DNA from: Choristoneura fumiferana
Taxonomy: Eukaryota > Arthropoda > Insecta > Lepidoptera > Tortricidae
DNA: 64,000 nt
Assembly: GCF_025370935.1 (NCBI RefSeq)
Contig: NC_133472.1
Location: forward strand, 4,205,168 to 4,269,167
Direction: 5' to 3'
In this document: positions 54,071-64,000 of the stretch, piece after piece
How the letters are laid out: every line of letters starts with the position of its first letter
How positions within the stretch are numbered: the stretch's first letter is position 1
The notes under the pieces: generated by a model
The model's input: only the letters and a program-made list of their open reading frames with translations
Told to the model about the DNA's origin: nothing
Databases searched by the model: none
Translations under genes and position numbers: made by a program

Positions 54071-54292
54071 GGTAAAAGCTATACTAATATTAAAAGTGTG
54101 TTTGTGTGTTTGTATGTTTGTCCGTCTTTCACGTCGAAACGGAGCGACGGATAGACGTGATTTTTGGCATAGAGATAGTTTATGGGCCAGAGAGTGACAT
54201 AGCTACTTCTTATCCCGGAAAATGCACAGTTCCCGAGGGAACACCGCGCGACCACCGAATTCCACGCGGGCGAAACCGCGGGCAAAAGCTAG
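54071..54292 (+). mobile_element. Helitron, uninterrupted
   Basis: ATACTAATATTAAAAGTGTG, GTCCGTCTTTCACGTCGAAA, ATGGGCCAGAGAGTGACATA and the end GCGGGCGAAACCGCGGGCAA AAGCTAG before T. This is the same family as 52228-52738 and serves as its empty-site reference. Confidence 0.8.
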
Positions 54293-54547
54293 TTGTCTAA
54301 TAAAAGAGTGAAACAAAATACTATTAACGGTTGTATAGGTACAGTAAAAGTTACATTATTTGAATTTAGACATCACATCACGTACACCTGGACAAACAGT
54401 TTTTGTTCGGGATCACGAGACATACTGCGTCAAAGTTATTTATTGAAGTTACGTAATATTTGATGATTGGACGATCATATACAATAGCCTGAGCATTGAA
54501 CAACATGTGTACGCGGATTCATAGAAATTATAATGTTTTAGGAGTGT

Positions 54548-54810
54548 TCAATATCATCTCATCCCAGCCCATAAACGTCTCACTGCTGGGTACAGCCCTC
54601 CTCAGGCCCCTCTTTCCCACTGGGCACTCTGGGCACGTGCCCAGGGCCCCGCGATCGATTGGGGCCCCCTAGTCCCTACTCCACTAATAAACGATAACCG
54701 ATAGCTACTCTACTCTCGCCTGAAAATCAGGCTTACCTAATACAGCATGTTGTGCCCAGGGCCTCTAATAGGTGAAAGACAGCCCTGGACCTCCTCTGAG
54801 AATGAGAGAA
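54548..54810 (-). mobile_element. SINE-1/RTE-type tail interrupted by a MITE
   Basis: ATCTCATCCCAGCCCATAAA, GTCTCACTGCTGGGTACAGC and CCTCCTC on the left and CCTCCTCTGAGAATGAGAGA on the right form one broken SINE-1/RTE 3' region (compare 35052-35110). The break is the insertion at 54604-54789. Confidence 0.75.
54604..54789. mobile_element. MITE with 7-bp TSD CCTCCTC
   Basis: It starts AGGCCCCTCTTTCCCACTGG and ends AGGTGAAAGACAGCCCTGGA. CCTCCTC flanks it on both sides (54597-54603, 54790-54796). TIRs are weak (AGGCCCCTCTTTCCC against AGGGCTGTCTTTCAC). An inverted copy is at 56885-57075. Confidence 0.75.
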
Positions 54811-54829
54811 TGTGTTAATCTACACGTCC

Positions 54830-54903
54830 AGCTATCTACATACCAAATTTCATGCAAATCAGTCCATCCGTTTTAGCATGGCATTTACTATATTAGTAGG
54901 ATC
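54830..54903 (-). mobile_element. Helitron 5' fragment, minus
   Basis: CATACCAAATTTCATGCAAA, TCAGTCCATCCGTTTTAGCA and TACTATATTAGTAGGATCC are the complement of a Helitron start. Confidence 0.55.
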
Positions 54904-55307
54904 CTGAAAATCCTGAGTTTTCCTAAGATTTACAAAATCCGACTGTAATCCCGAAAACGAGTATAAAAATCGAGAAATCACAAGATAAATCCCGAAATAT
55001 GTTAACCCTCTCCAGTCCAGAGTCCTTACAAACTGTTGCACTTTATTTACAAGCAAAGCAATTCCTTCAATATGCAATGCAACGCACGTTTGTTTACAAC
55101 GGTCGAGTGAAAAACACGTGGTCATAGGGCCTCTTTTGTGACTAACTGCATTACAATGTCGTTTAAAAACAATGGCTAAAAATAATTCGTCGGGGATACT
55201 CACTCATCTACCCTAACTTACGTAAATACCGCGAATCTGCACATAATCGAGCGCGGAAATGAAGCCAGCCTATGACAGTCTTCCGCCTGGGATAATAGGG
55301 AATTGTT
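54904..55307. other. No gene seen
   Basis: The minus-strand open frame at 54859-55203 overlaps the Helitron piece and shows no motif. Confidence 0.45.
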
Positions 55308-55625
55308 TATGCTACTAATAAATGCGAAAGTTTGTGAGTGAGTATGTTTTTATTCCTTCACGCTGAAACGGCTGGACGGATTTGGATGAAATTTGGCAAA
55401 AAGTTAATTTATAACCTGAATTAAAACATAGGATACTTTTTATTCTGATATTCCCACGGGATAGGGATAAAATCTGTAAATAACAACCGCTGGACTTAGT
55501 CATGAAATTTGGTATGTATGTAGTGTAGGTAGCTGCACGTCTGGAATAACACTACTTTTTATCCCGATATTCCTACGGGAAAGGTATAAAATCTTGTAAT
55601 TTTAACCCCTGGCTTTAGAGTCCTG
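55308..55625 (+). repeat. Helitron-like dispersed repeat
   Basis: ACTAATAAATGCGAAAGTTT, CTTCACGCTGAAACGGCTGG, GGATTTGGATGAAATTTGGC and two instances of TTTTTATYCYGATATTCCYACGG (about 55438 and 55555). Similar to 23229-23375. No CTAG end is seen. Confidence 0.5.
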
Positions 55626-56145
55626 AAATTTTAGACAGTTGTTCTTAACACAACCTCAATGAAAACCACGATATAATTTTTGGGAATTCCCAGGGGAAAT
55701 TTTATAAAATCCCGGAATTTCAATTGTACCAAGATCGAATAGTTTACGGGTAAACTAGTTTTTCATATGGCAATGGCAACCCTGGTTCTACATGAATTTG
55801 CGGATACGAACACTTATTTACACCGCTAATGTGTCGAGCGTGTTTATTCGGCCATTCATGCCAAGACCTTTACTATTATTAGATAAACTTGTTTACCAAC
55901 ACTCGTTGCCGAGCCATATCGAAACGGTTGACGTTTAAAATAATTTCAGCAAACGTTGCGTCGGCTACAAGCGTCATTTGGAGTAAATGCAAGGGCAAGT
56001 GTAGGTGTACATATTACCTGGCTGTTGCTGAATCAGTGAGTTATACACAGAACATAATGTGTTATAAATTATAAGATTAAGAAGAATGGAACTGTCATTC
56101 GAGCTTAAATTGATGGCTCTAAGTAAAATCTAATAATTCATAATA
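55626..56145. other. No gene seen
   Basis: The 61-codon open frame at 55889-56074 has no family signature. Confidence 0.4.
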
Positions 56146-56272
56146 GTTATTTATGTGGCTGGTGCATAATGAGAGGCATTAAAGTACGAGTGTGGTTTTA
56201 TGAATAAGGCGAGTTTCATAATAAGATCACACGAGTGTTTTAATGCCTAATTATGTATAGCCGCATACATAA
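56146..56272. mobile_element. Palindromic MITE (GTTATTTATGTGGCTGGTGC)
   Basis: GTTATTTATGTGGCTGGTGC with AGGCATTAAAGTACGAGTGT is mirrored by CACGAGTGTTTTAATGCCTA and GTATAGCCGCATACATAAC, with a few mismatches. Confidence 0.75.
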
Positions 56273-56275
56273 CTT

Positions 56276-56579
56276 TATCTACATGCATATCATAAGTTTT
56301 CTATAATATGTTCAGATATGGCCTGTATTTTGACTTTGACTTTGACTGACTTTGACTTTTGACTTTGACTTTGACTTTGACTGAATAATAATTATTATCT
56401 ACATGCATGTCATAAGTTTTCTACAATATGTACAGATATGCATTGTTAAAAAAGTATTACCGATACTTTAATGTAAACATTAAGATGCACCCGCAGATAC
56501 CAGGTTTCTTAATAAAGGCCATTTGATAGTCGTTTCTGAACATATAATAGGGAAGTTATGATATGCATGTAGATAAACG
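56276..56579. mobile_element. TIR element with its left end duplicated around a (TTTGAC)n tract
   Basis: TTATCTACATGCATATCATA and AGTTTTCTATAATATGTTCA at 56276-56315 match the complement of the right end (56540-56579) and occur again at 56396-56435. Between the two left copies is GCCTGTATTTTGACTTTGAC and more TTTGAC units (to about 56381). A 5'-truncated LINE tail inserted with a 45-bp target duplication would explain this. Confidence 0.6.
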
Positions 56580-56773
56580 AATTTAAACTTCTACAAAGTG
56601 GTCTTTTTCAATGGTCAATTATTACGACTTATCGGGTTAGACTAGGGAACCCTTGCTATGTTCTGTCAGACCGGAAGTCCGTTCAGAGCGGAATCAGTGT
56701 TCCTAAAGAAAGACTCGTGGAATTCGTGGATAGCGCGCCATTGCCACTGAGAGGACGGAGTGGCGTACTCAGC

Positions 56774-56893
56774 AGGGCTACTACGAAACTCGAAACTCGA
56801 GTCGTGCGGTCCCTCTGACACATACTATTTAATACGAGAGCGAGAGGGACGGTACGATACGAAAATCGATTTTTGAACTTCGGAGTAGGCCCT
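56774..56893. mobile_element. MITE-C
   Basis: AGGGCTACTACGAAACTCGA at the left, GGTCCCTCTGACACATACTA and GAGCGAGAGGGACGGTACGA inside, and a decayed right end CGGAGTAGGCCCT. It abuts the next MITE. Confidence 0.8.
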
Positions 56894-57075
56894 GAGGGCC
56901 GTCTTTCACCTATTAGAGGCCTTGGGCACATTAGGATAATGGGGCCCCTAATGACCATAATAAAACACTATTTAGCTATCGGTTATCGTTTGGTAATGGA
57001 TTAGAGACTAGGGGGCCCCAATGCATCTGGGCTGGGCTGGGCACTGGGCAATATGCCCCAATGGGAAGAGGGGCC
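56885..57075. mobile_element. Inverted copy of the AGGCCCCTCTT MITE
   Basis: The minus strand reads GAGGCCCCTCTTCCCATTGG, GCATTGGGGCCCCCTAGTCT, AACGATAACCGATAGCTA and GGCCTCTAATAGGTGAAAGA, in the same order as 54604-54789. Confidence 0.75.
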
Positions 57076-58270
57076 TCGGCGTACAAGAATGCACCGCAAG
57101 ATACTTGGCAGGAAGTCATTTTTCAAAACAAATTATTTTACAATTTAAGCTAGATAAACAAAAATAAATTAGAAATATAATCAGAAAAATAAAAATTACT
57201 TGGTTACTTACATGTTTAAATTTTACGGGGATGAAGGGATCCCTCGGTTAAGTACCTAACTCCAAACATCTTAGGTGAGTTTTACACGTGCGTTTCCACT
57301 TACAGTAACGGCGGCTAATATGTATTGGGGGGTGCGAAGTACTAGGTGGGGGTGATGAAATCTATCGCAGCGCTCATGGTGGCCAAAAGTAGAAATAGTT
57401 CTGGCTTTGTCATCTGTCATACTCATATGAATCTGTCATTAACAAAGCAATTTGTATAGACTTTAACTACCTAATTTTAGTAAATAGATGTTTGTGTTAT
57501 GATGCGAGTTTGAATTATTGAACACTGTCCCTGTTTTGTTCTTAATTCCTCTATACTATATCATGGACATGTCCAGCAACAATTTTCCTTATGAAACGGT
57601 TTGTGGTTGAAATTTTATACTAAATGAGTGATACTCATTTTGATCTGAAAACGATATTTAATTTATTACTAGCGATATAAGAACAATTATATAATTTTAC
57701 TATTATTCAAGAAACCAATATGATAGCTTTATCTTTTCGTCTTACAGTAGAAGTACAACTAAACATGAAGTAAACAAATCCTGACATCATGAAAATAAAA
57801 TACACCTTTTGAATAAATTTTACTTACCTCATTTAATTTTAATGACCAAAAATGAATTCACAACCTTTTGTCCACCCAAATCACAGTAATTTCGTATTAT
57901 AAATTAATACGTTATAGGTTTGATTTTCGTCGCAATGTCGCGATGAAATTTCAAAACGTCAGAGCATCAGAGCCAAAAAAGTTGCGGACGCTAGGTGGCG
58001 CTGATGTCGTGCACAGAGCCAATAACTGTACGTTGAATACCTACACGTTGTACAACAGAGCAATTAATATTTTTTTACACGACAGATGAATCACTGCAGA
58101 CATTGTTTATAATTTATTGTTCTTTAGCAAAGCAATTCTGGTGAATCAACTACGGTCACATTTTCTGAAGAATATATATATATATGTTTTATCAATTAGC
58201 TGGCTGGACTGCGGGTGCGTTGCCGGGCTCTATTTTATGCTCTATTTGAGCAGGATTCGCTTATCTCTAT
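57076..58270. other. No gene seen
   Basis: AT-rich. The open frame at 57868-58089 shows no motif. Nothing else is recognised. Confidence 0.45.
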
Positions 58271-58274
58271 CCAA

Positions 58275-58480
58275 CGGGAACTACGCAATTTTCCGGTATA
58301 AAAACCCCGGCATATACAACCAGCTTCCAGGGAGAGTATTTCCAGGGCGGTACAAGTTAGGGGTCTTCAAAAAAACGAGTCTATCAGTCTCTCAAAGGGC
58401 AGGCAACGCACCTGTCATACCCCTAGTGTTGGCAGGTGTCTATAGCGGCGGAGATTGCTTCCCATCAGGTGACCTGCAAC
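58275..58480 (+). mobile_element. LINE 3' end (GGCGGTACAAGT...GCGGCGG...ATCAGGTGACC)
   Basis: CCAGCTTCCAGGGAGAGTAT, GGCGGTACAAGTTAGGGGTC and TTCAAAAAAACGAGT, then GGGCAGGCAACGCACCTGTC and CCCATCAGGTGACC match a very common lepidopteran LINE end. It retains a trace of the coding tail (VFKKT... then a frame break). The 125-codon open frame at 58117-58494 is made of this and unrelated sequence. Minus-type Helitron marks (GGGAACTACGCAATTTTCCG) are just upstream at 58277. Confidence 0.6.
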
Positions 58481-59320
58481 CCTCTCATATATAAAAAGAG
58501 ATCGACACGCAACCCCCTGGGACAATGTCGCGACGCCCTGGCAGTGGCCAGCAGGTATCAGTCGCCCGGGGCGGAAGAACATTTTGCCGCCCTCTTGTTT
58601 AGGTTTTAAAAACCTACCTATACAAGATGTCATACATTATTGTACCATTCAATATTCAATTATATGTAGAAAGGGGATTCCTCGATTTCGTCACAGTGTA
58701 ATGAAAAATGCTCATTCTGAACAGTCCGAATCGTTAGGGGCGACAAAATTGTGAAATATATTATATTATCATCTATATCTATAGACGTATTCAGTATTAT
58801 TTATTATGGAATTTTGCCCTGGTGCCTGCTGGGGCGTCGCGACTTTGTAACAGTAAAAGGTTTGTTTTGACCTTGGACTACGTTACCATAAAAAGGCGGC
58901 AATGCTATTAGCATTAAACTAACATGGAGGGCGTCTATTCGGGAAGGAGACATATTTGTGATGTGATATATATGAATATTTTAGTTCCATTTTAACATTT
59001 TCATTCATAGTATTATGACTGTCCGCACGCCCACAATCGTCTATAAAACAGAGAAATAGAAAAATGAGAATATATTTCCGGCATTTTATGAATAATATAA
59101 GTACATTCATGACGTGAGTAGCTTTTTGTTACTTAAAGATATAATGAAATGACGTCATCAGGTAAATCTGTAATCAACTCCAAGAATGAGAATTATAAGG
59201 TAAAATTTTGCACCTATAAATTACATTACACAACTTCACAGTAAATTAATCTACATAAAAAGAAAAAAACAAGTCTAGTAGTCCAGAATTCTGTTATGTA
59301 CCTACAGTTTGATTAATTCG
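58481..59320. other. No gene seen
   Basis: GC-richer at 58500-58600 and then AT-rich. There is no supported gene. Confidence 0.45.
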
Positions 59321-59487
59321 AGTTAACACTTGACAGATGGGCGTGCCTTCAGTCAATTTTCAACTTTGATACAAATAAAGACATTTTTACTATACCGCTA
59401 CCCACGTTTACAGTAAAAACTATTTTATTTGTATGATCTCAAAGTTGAAAATTGACTGAAGGCACGCCCATCTGTCAAGTGTTAACT
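59321..59487. mobile_element. Palindromic MITE (AGTTAACACTTGACAGATGG)
   Basis: The first 49 bases, AGTTAACACTTGACAGATGG through CAGTCAATTTTCAACTTTGA, are the exact complement of the last 49. Arm perfection suggests a young insertion. Confidence 0.85.
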
Positions 59488-59623
59488 CTAAGTAATCGTA
59501 ATGTACCTAACTTAAACTTCTACAGTCGGGATCAAGATTACAAGGAATTTATGAGATAGTCATGATTTTCAATGGGCCCCGACTGTTCAGTTGAACATTT
59601 TTCAAGTTACTTTAGTAGTTTAA

Positions 59624-59764
59624 GGGGCTGTTTCACCATCCATTGATTAGTGTTAACTGGCGGTTAGGTGTGATGCCGTCTCTATTTGTTTTGTTCGAAT
59701 AGACGGAGACGGCATCACATTTAATCGTCGGTTAACGCTAATCAATGGATGGTGAAACAGCCCC
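59624..59764. mobile_element. MITE-D, copy 2
   Basis: GGGGCTGTTTCACCATCCAT at both ends and GTGATGCCGTCTCTATTTGT inside. It is the inverted counterpart of 32016-32164, with cleaner TIRs. Confidence 0.9.
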
Positions 59765-61564
59765 TTAGACTACTAGACTTGTATTATCTCCCATCACTAG
59801 GCAGCTTCATTACTTTCCGGCCAATAACTTGGCTTAAAGGTCTCGTTACCAAGACATAAACTAAAAAAATATATATACAGAACTGAACGCGTTTTACAGT
59901 TTCCCGCCAACTGTGCCGGCAAACGGTTCAAGACAAGAACTAACTGTCCCTGAGAAACAGTGAGAACCGTCTCACGGGAACAGTTGGTAACAATTTTATC
60001 CCTTCAGTTGACTGTGGCGCTTCAGTCGCATGAATACCGTGAGATGAGTACGCAACCTCGTTAGTTCCAGTTTCTGCCACCGTTCAGTCTCTGGTACTAC
60101 TTATGTGGTACAGTCTGTGGGTACAGTAAAGACATAACGCCCTACTTGGCAGAAACTAGATTTCGCTAGAATTACAACAAACCAAAAATCAATCTATGTT
60201 TACAGTTTAATTTACGATCGATGAATTAGGACCGACAAAATAGAACAAAAGAAATGCGCTTATTTAAATCACGAAAATGTTTTTTTCATTTGTTTAAAGT
60301 TTATGGCATGCTGAAGGCACGCTTCAGCCAGTACTTGACGTGTTGCCCAACTAAAGTACGCTCCCGAAAATAAGGGTAATTTTTAACCGACGAAAAAAAC
60401 GGAGGTTCTCAAGTCGACGCGTATATATTTTTTTTTTATGTATGACCACGCATAATATCTGGATCGTGTGAGAGTGAGACCCACCATGTTTTATATCAGC
60501 AGCTGTATTTTTGTAGGTCTTCGTTAACTTGGCGTAGGTGGACCTTTTAACAAGATTGGCCTTCGAATTCAATCGGTGACCGTTTATTAAGCCATTGGTC
60601 TTGTTATTGGAAGTGGAACCTTAACTGGCGTGAATTGATCTAAAAACAATTGCAAGTGAGTATCATCGAATGGGTCAAGATTCAAGAATTCTTAGAAAGA
60701 TGCTAAAAATAGTAATAAAAACGACGGCAAATACGTGTCGTATATTTCAAATGTAAATGTGTCTGTCCAAGTCCGCATCGAAGTCTACATAATGCTATTT
60801 TAATGCTGCTAACGTTTTATACTACTTTTCATGAGCAAATTATGTCAATCCATCCTCTTATATCAAGTGGGTAATTATATTTAAGTAGCTCTAGCCAGTT
60901 CAGTGAATTATATTATTATTACATAAAACTGAACAGACATATTTGAGCTCTAAGTCTGTAATTAGCTTACCTTACTTGTTCAGTAACAGCCTAAATTGCT
61001 TAAAGAAAAACAGTCGATGGATACCCAAATACCGAATTGTCTAAAGAATTATCGCAGCAAATGACATTTACTGGCAAAATTAGTGCCACGCGACTGCCTC
61101 AACTCACCTTAAACTTTGACGTAAGTACCTACACGGGTGTTCTGTCACCTTCACTCATCATTTACTATGTATATGACATCAAGCCAACATCCATCCACGC
61201 CAGTTATTTAGGATAATAGCTATCAACTAGAATTTGGCAGTAAACTTTTACGACACTTCTTATCTGTGCTAATGCCAACTCATTGGAGGCAATCCTTCGT
61301 TATTATTATCTAAGTAGGAACTTTTTTTATTACTTACAAATAAAGGTGAACTTGAACTATACCTGTTTACAAAGAGCTAAAAATAACGGACAAAGATCGC
61401 GATAAGTGGCTGTTATTAATAAAAATAATAGTATCCGTTATTATGCGGCAAATGACTATTCGTCCCGCAACAGTGTGCACGGGCGGGAGTGCGCCGCCGC
61501 CATCACTTATGCGCAGCGTTGGTGGGGCTGAGGACTCGTAGAGCTATAGGAACTGTCCAACGGC
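59765..61564. other. No gene seen; one repeat trace
   Basis: At 60385-60450 AACCGACGAAAAAAACGGAG and GGTTCTCAAGTCGACGCGTA resemble the start of the repeat whose other end is CCTCCTTTTTTGAAGTCGG (17130). The minus-strand frame at 60351-60572 is part of it. A GC-rich stretch at 61465-61545 has no recognisable coding frame. Confidence 0.4.
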
Positions 61565-62001
61565 CAGGGCAATGAGGGCTATCGTTTTTTGTCTTTCTAG
61601 ATGGCGCCACTGTTGCGTGAGGTTTTAAGTGTGGCTTTCAAAGTCTGTTATTACGGGCGTGAAAACAAAGTTTAGATTAAAATCATATTTAATACACCTT
61701 AAAACCGTACCATAAAATTATCGAGCAACCACAGTGTTGCGTAGTCCCGTTTTGTTCGGAAAAAAGGGAGGACAAAAGTTTCCCAAAGACAAAACTATCT
61801 CCAAACACAGACATTAATTGCCCCGTAACGCATAATTGCCATAATTAATTTCAGGTAATGCAAAATATTCACAAAATTATTCTAATTATAAATAAACCCG
61901 CGTAGCTCACCCAAAAACTATGAGATTTGACATTTCGGAGACCTCACGCTACACTAGCGCCTCTAGCGGCGAATCCATACGCGATAGCCCTCATTGCGCT
62001 G
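61565..62001. mobile_element. Non-coding TIR element, 437 bp
   Basis: Ends CAGGGCAATGAGGGCTATCG and (other strand) CAGCGCAATGAGGGCTATCG differ at one of 20 positions. Inner GGCGCCACTG/GTGAGG and CCTCACG/AGCGCC pair imperfectly. No open frame. Confidence 0.8.
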
Positions 62002-62287
62002 CTAAATGAATTTTTGATTGAAATCCAGGATGCTGACGTGTTTGCCGATGGTTGGGGAGCACTTTTATCTAAAATAATGTTATTTTTAGCATAGTATAAG
62101 TATTAACGAGCTAGGCGTTTTGGTGCAAACTGTAAGCCTGACTTTGTATTGAATAAATAAATAAAATAAATAAATTATTGCATTTTACTTAGTAAGAGTA
62201 AAATCATCCGGGTTAGTGGTTATAGATAGCGGCGCTACCGTACTCGTAGCAGGTATGTGTGATAGGGCAGTCAAGCATTGTACAGTA

Positions 62288-62511
62288 CCCTTAGTGTAAG
62301 TTTTCGGTTACACAAACTTATAACACCCCTCTTTTTGCGTCGGGGGTTAAAAATACGTCTCGATCGCGTTCGCGTTAAAATCTCAATTTGTATGGAAACA
62401 CGAACAGCGCCTCTAGCGGAATGTTTGCGATGTTCTTGTTTCCATACAAATTGAGATTTTAACGCGAACGCGATCGAGACGTATTTTGTAACCGAAAACT
62501 TACACTAAGGG
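62288..62511. mobile_element. CCCTTAGTGTAAGTTTTCGG MITE, copy 3, with an internal insertion
   Basis: CCCTTAGTGTAAGTTTTCGG and complement at the ends, with TACAGTA directly on each side (62281-62287 and 62512-62518), a probable 7-bp target duplication. About 42 bases, including TTATAACACCCCTCTTTTTG and CGTCGGGGGTTA, interrupt the left arm. They match the end of the repeat at 21665-21880. Confidence 0.85.
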
Positions 62512-62617
62512 TACAGTAGTGTAGACGTAGAGTGAAAACCCGGCGTTATATTATCATTAAAATGCGTTACGATTAGTGTGTACTTATCACATCGGTTATA
62601 TAATAACATGATATGAC

Positions 62618-62767
62618 GTAAATCAAAAATTGGCCATGTGACGTATAAAAAATCATACCCCTACTAGTAGTAGTAAATTATTATTATTAAATACCATACC
62701 AGATGGTACATAATAATGTGTATGTAATAATATATAAATCGTCACGTGGCCAATTTTTTACTTACAC
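62618..62767. mobile_element. MITE (AAAAATTGGCCATGTGACG)
   Basis: AAAAATTGGCCATGTGACG is mirrored by CGTCACGTGGCCAATTTTTT, with GTAA/TTAC further out. The interior is AT-rich with TAGTAGTAG and ATTATTATT runs. Confidence 0.75.
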
Positions 62768-62808
62768 TGTATTAAATTGTCGTATAAGCAAAGATATGTC
62801 ATTCTGTG

Positions 62809-62926
62809 CCCTTAGTGTAAGTTTTCGGTTACAAAATACGTCTCGATCGCGATAGCGGAACGTTTGCGATGTTCGTGTTTCCATACAAATTGATTGTATT
62901 TTGTAACCGAAAACTTACACTAAGGG
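62809..62926. mobile_element. CCCTTAGTGTAAGTTTTCGG MITE, copy 4, deleted
   Basis: Both ends are intact, but about 70 bases of the inner arms are missing relative to copies 1 and 2. The left arm stops after GTCTCGATCGCG and the right arm lacks the GAGATTTTAACGCG part. Confidence 0.8.
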
Positions 62927-63371
62927 TACTTATCGCAAAATTTTCATTCTTCGCTACAATTCACCAGTCTGTACACAGCATTATTAAGTATCTAACATCA
63001 GGACTAGTTATTTAATGACGAATTGACGGGGTATTGTATAGATTGACAAGTCACTTGAAACTTTGAAACCTGTCGTATTTGCATTAAGGTGTTCTGTGCT
63101 GTCTGACTAAGTTAGTGATCAAAAGACATGACATGGCTCGCGATTACGTGGATACCGTTGAAAATAACAAAATGTCTAGTTTAGTCGGAACCGACAATTT
63201 GGCATAAGTACATGATAAATACTGTTTTGCAGAAAGGTGGATTTATTGTTATGTCAATAGGTATACGTCTTCTGAAGGTTATCTGTAATGACATAAAGTG
63301 GCTGTAAATATATTAATGGAAATTTACCGGTTAATTAATAGAAAAATATGTATGTTGTTACCCTGTTTTAA
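62927..63371. other. No gene seen
   Basis: AT-rich sequence with no recognised feature. Confidence 0.45.
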
Positions 63372-63597
63372 TCCTACTTCCTACTAATATTATAGGTGTG
63401 AAAGTTTGTGAAGATGTTTGGATGTTTGTTACCTAATCACGTCTAAACCGCTTAACCGATTTAGATGGAATTCGGTAGACAGATAGTTTGAGTCCCGGAG
63501 AAGGATATAGAATAGTCTTTATCCCGGAAAATTATAGAATTACCGCGGGATAGCGATAAACGTATTCTGCGCAGACGCAGGCGCGGGTAACGGCTAG
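63372..63597 (+). mobile_element. Helitron, full length
   Basis: TCCTACTTCCTACTAATATT at the start (true start may be 63379), CCGCTTAACCGATTTAGATG, GTCCCGGAGAAGGATATAGA, TTTATCCCGGAAAATTATAG and the end GCGCAGACGCAGGCGCGGGT AACGGCTAG before T. The hairpin before CTAG is GCGC...GCGC. Confidence 0.85.
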
Positions 63598-64000
63598 TGT
63601 AACTATAAAGTTATACTTTATAATTACTTATGAAGTTAAAGCTTTAACCCGCGACTTCACTTAGGTGCACAATTAAAATATCGAGATTTGACAGAATATC
63701 CCTAGGAATTCCCAGTAATAAGTTAAATTTACATCTCGATCCCATATAAATATCGGGATAAAAAATAGCATACTTAGTGTTACCTATTCTAGAAATCTAG
63801 CTGTCACACAGCCGTATTAGAGTGAAAGAATTATACACACTCATGCACAATCTATCCCCTTTATAGTATAAGTATATCTATTTGAACTGTGAGTTGTTGT
63901 GACATTGTCTTTAATTAGAGAAATGCAACAGTACAAAATACCCTTTAGTTTGTATTATAATGTAGAGAAAGGTGCGTCGTCTGTATTCTATATTATTTAG
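63598..64000. other. No gene seen
   Basis: AT-rich. TATCCCTAGGAATTCCCAG and ATATCGGGATAAAAAATAGC near 63697-63770 are reminiscent of the repeat at 55308-55625 in reverse. Confidence 0.4.

Noticed and set aside
58117..58494. 125-codon open frame as a membrane protein gene
   Set aside because: It runs through Helitron and LINE 3'-end sequence in an arbitrary frame.

Overview
This window is eukaryotic nuclear DNA, almost certainly from a moth or butterfly (Lepidoptera). It is AT-rich and has no operons or long open frames. It is packed with transposable-element families that I associate with lepidopteran genomes: short non-autonomous Helitrons ending in CTAG between A and T, tRNA-derived SINEs, RTE-type LINE ends with a (TGATGA)n tail, and many palindromic MITEs. 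No species can be named from the sequence alone.

Layout. Positions 1-1566 duplicate 10512-12107 and stop exactly at a 100-N gap. From 1667 to 34533 lie LINE remnants (1820-2180, 2984-3421, 9008-9294, 13600-13955, 18365-18560), a DUF4817-like mariner remnant (15571-16103), many MITEs, SINEs and Helitrons, and one convincing exon-like reading frame on the minus strand (9747-9952) that abuts a 106-bp MITE. The block 34534-41446 is repeated at 42372-50327. The two copies are separated by two gaps and a 768-bp orphan contig, and the second copy starts exactly at the edge of a gap. I read both duplications as unmerged alleles or overlapping contig ends, although a true segmental duplication is not excluded. 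From 50328 to 64000 there are further nested transposons and no recognisable gene.

Host coding content is sparse. The best candidates are the 68-codon minus-strand frame at 9747-9952, and a GC-rich minus-strand exon present once per duplicate (39338-39505 and 48201-48369) that resembles part of a CUB domain. The copy at 48201-48369 is open throughout, while the other is one base shorter and shifts frame. A weaker exon-like block lies at 19128-19256. Everything else that looks like an open frame is transposon-derived or cannot be supported.

I found no undescribed multi-gene system. The most useful observations are the assembly duplications, the MITE that ends exactly at the exon-like frame, and several nested insertions with readable target-site duplications: a hAT-like MITE in a Helitron, a Harbinger-like MITE in a palindromic MITE, and two palindromic elements in a third.
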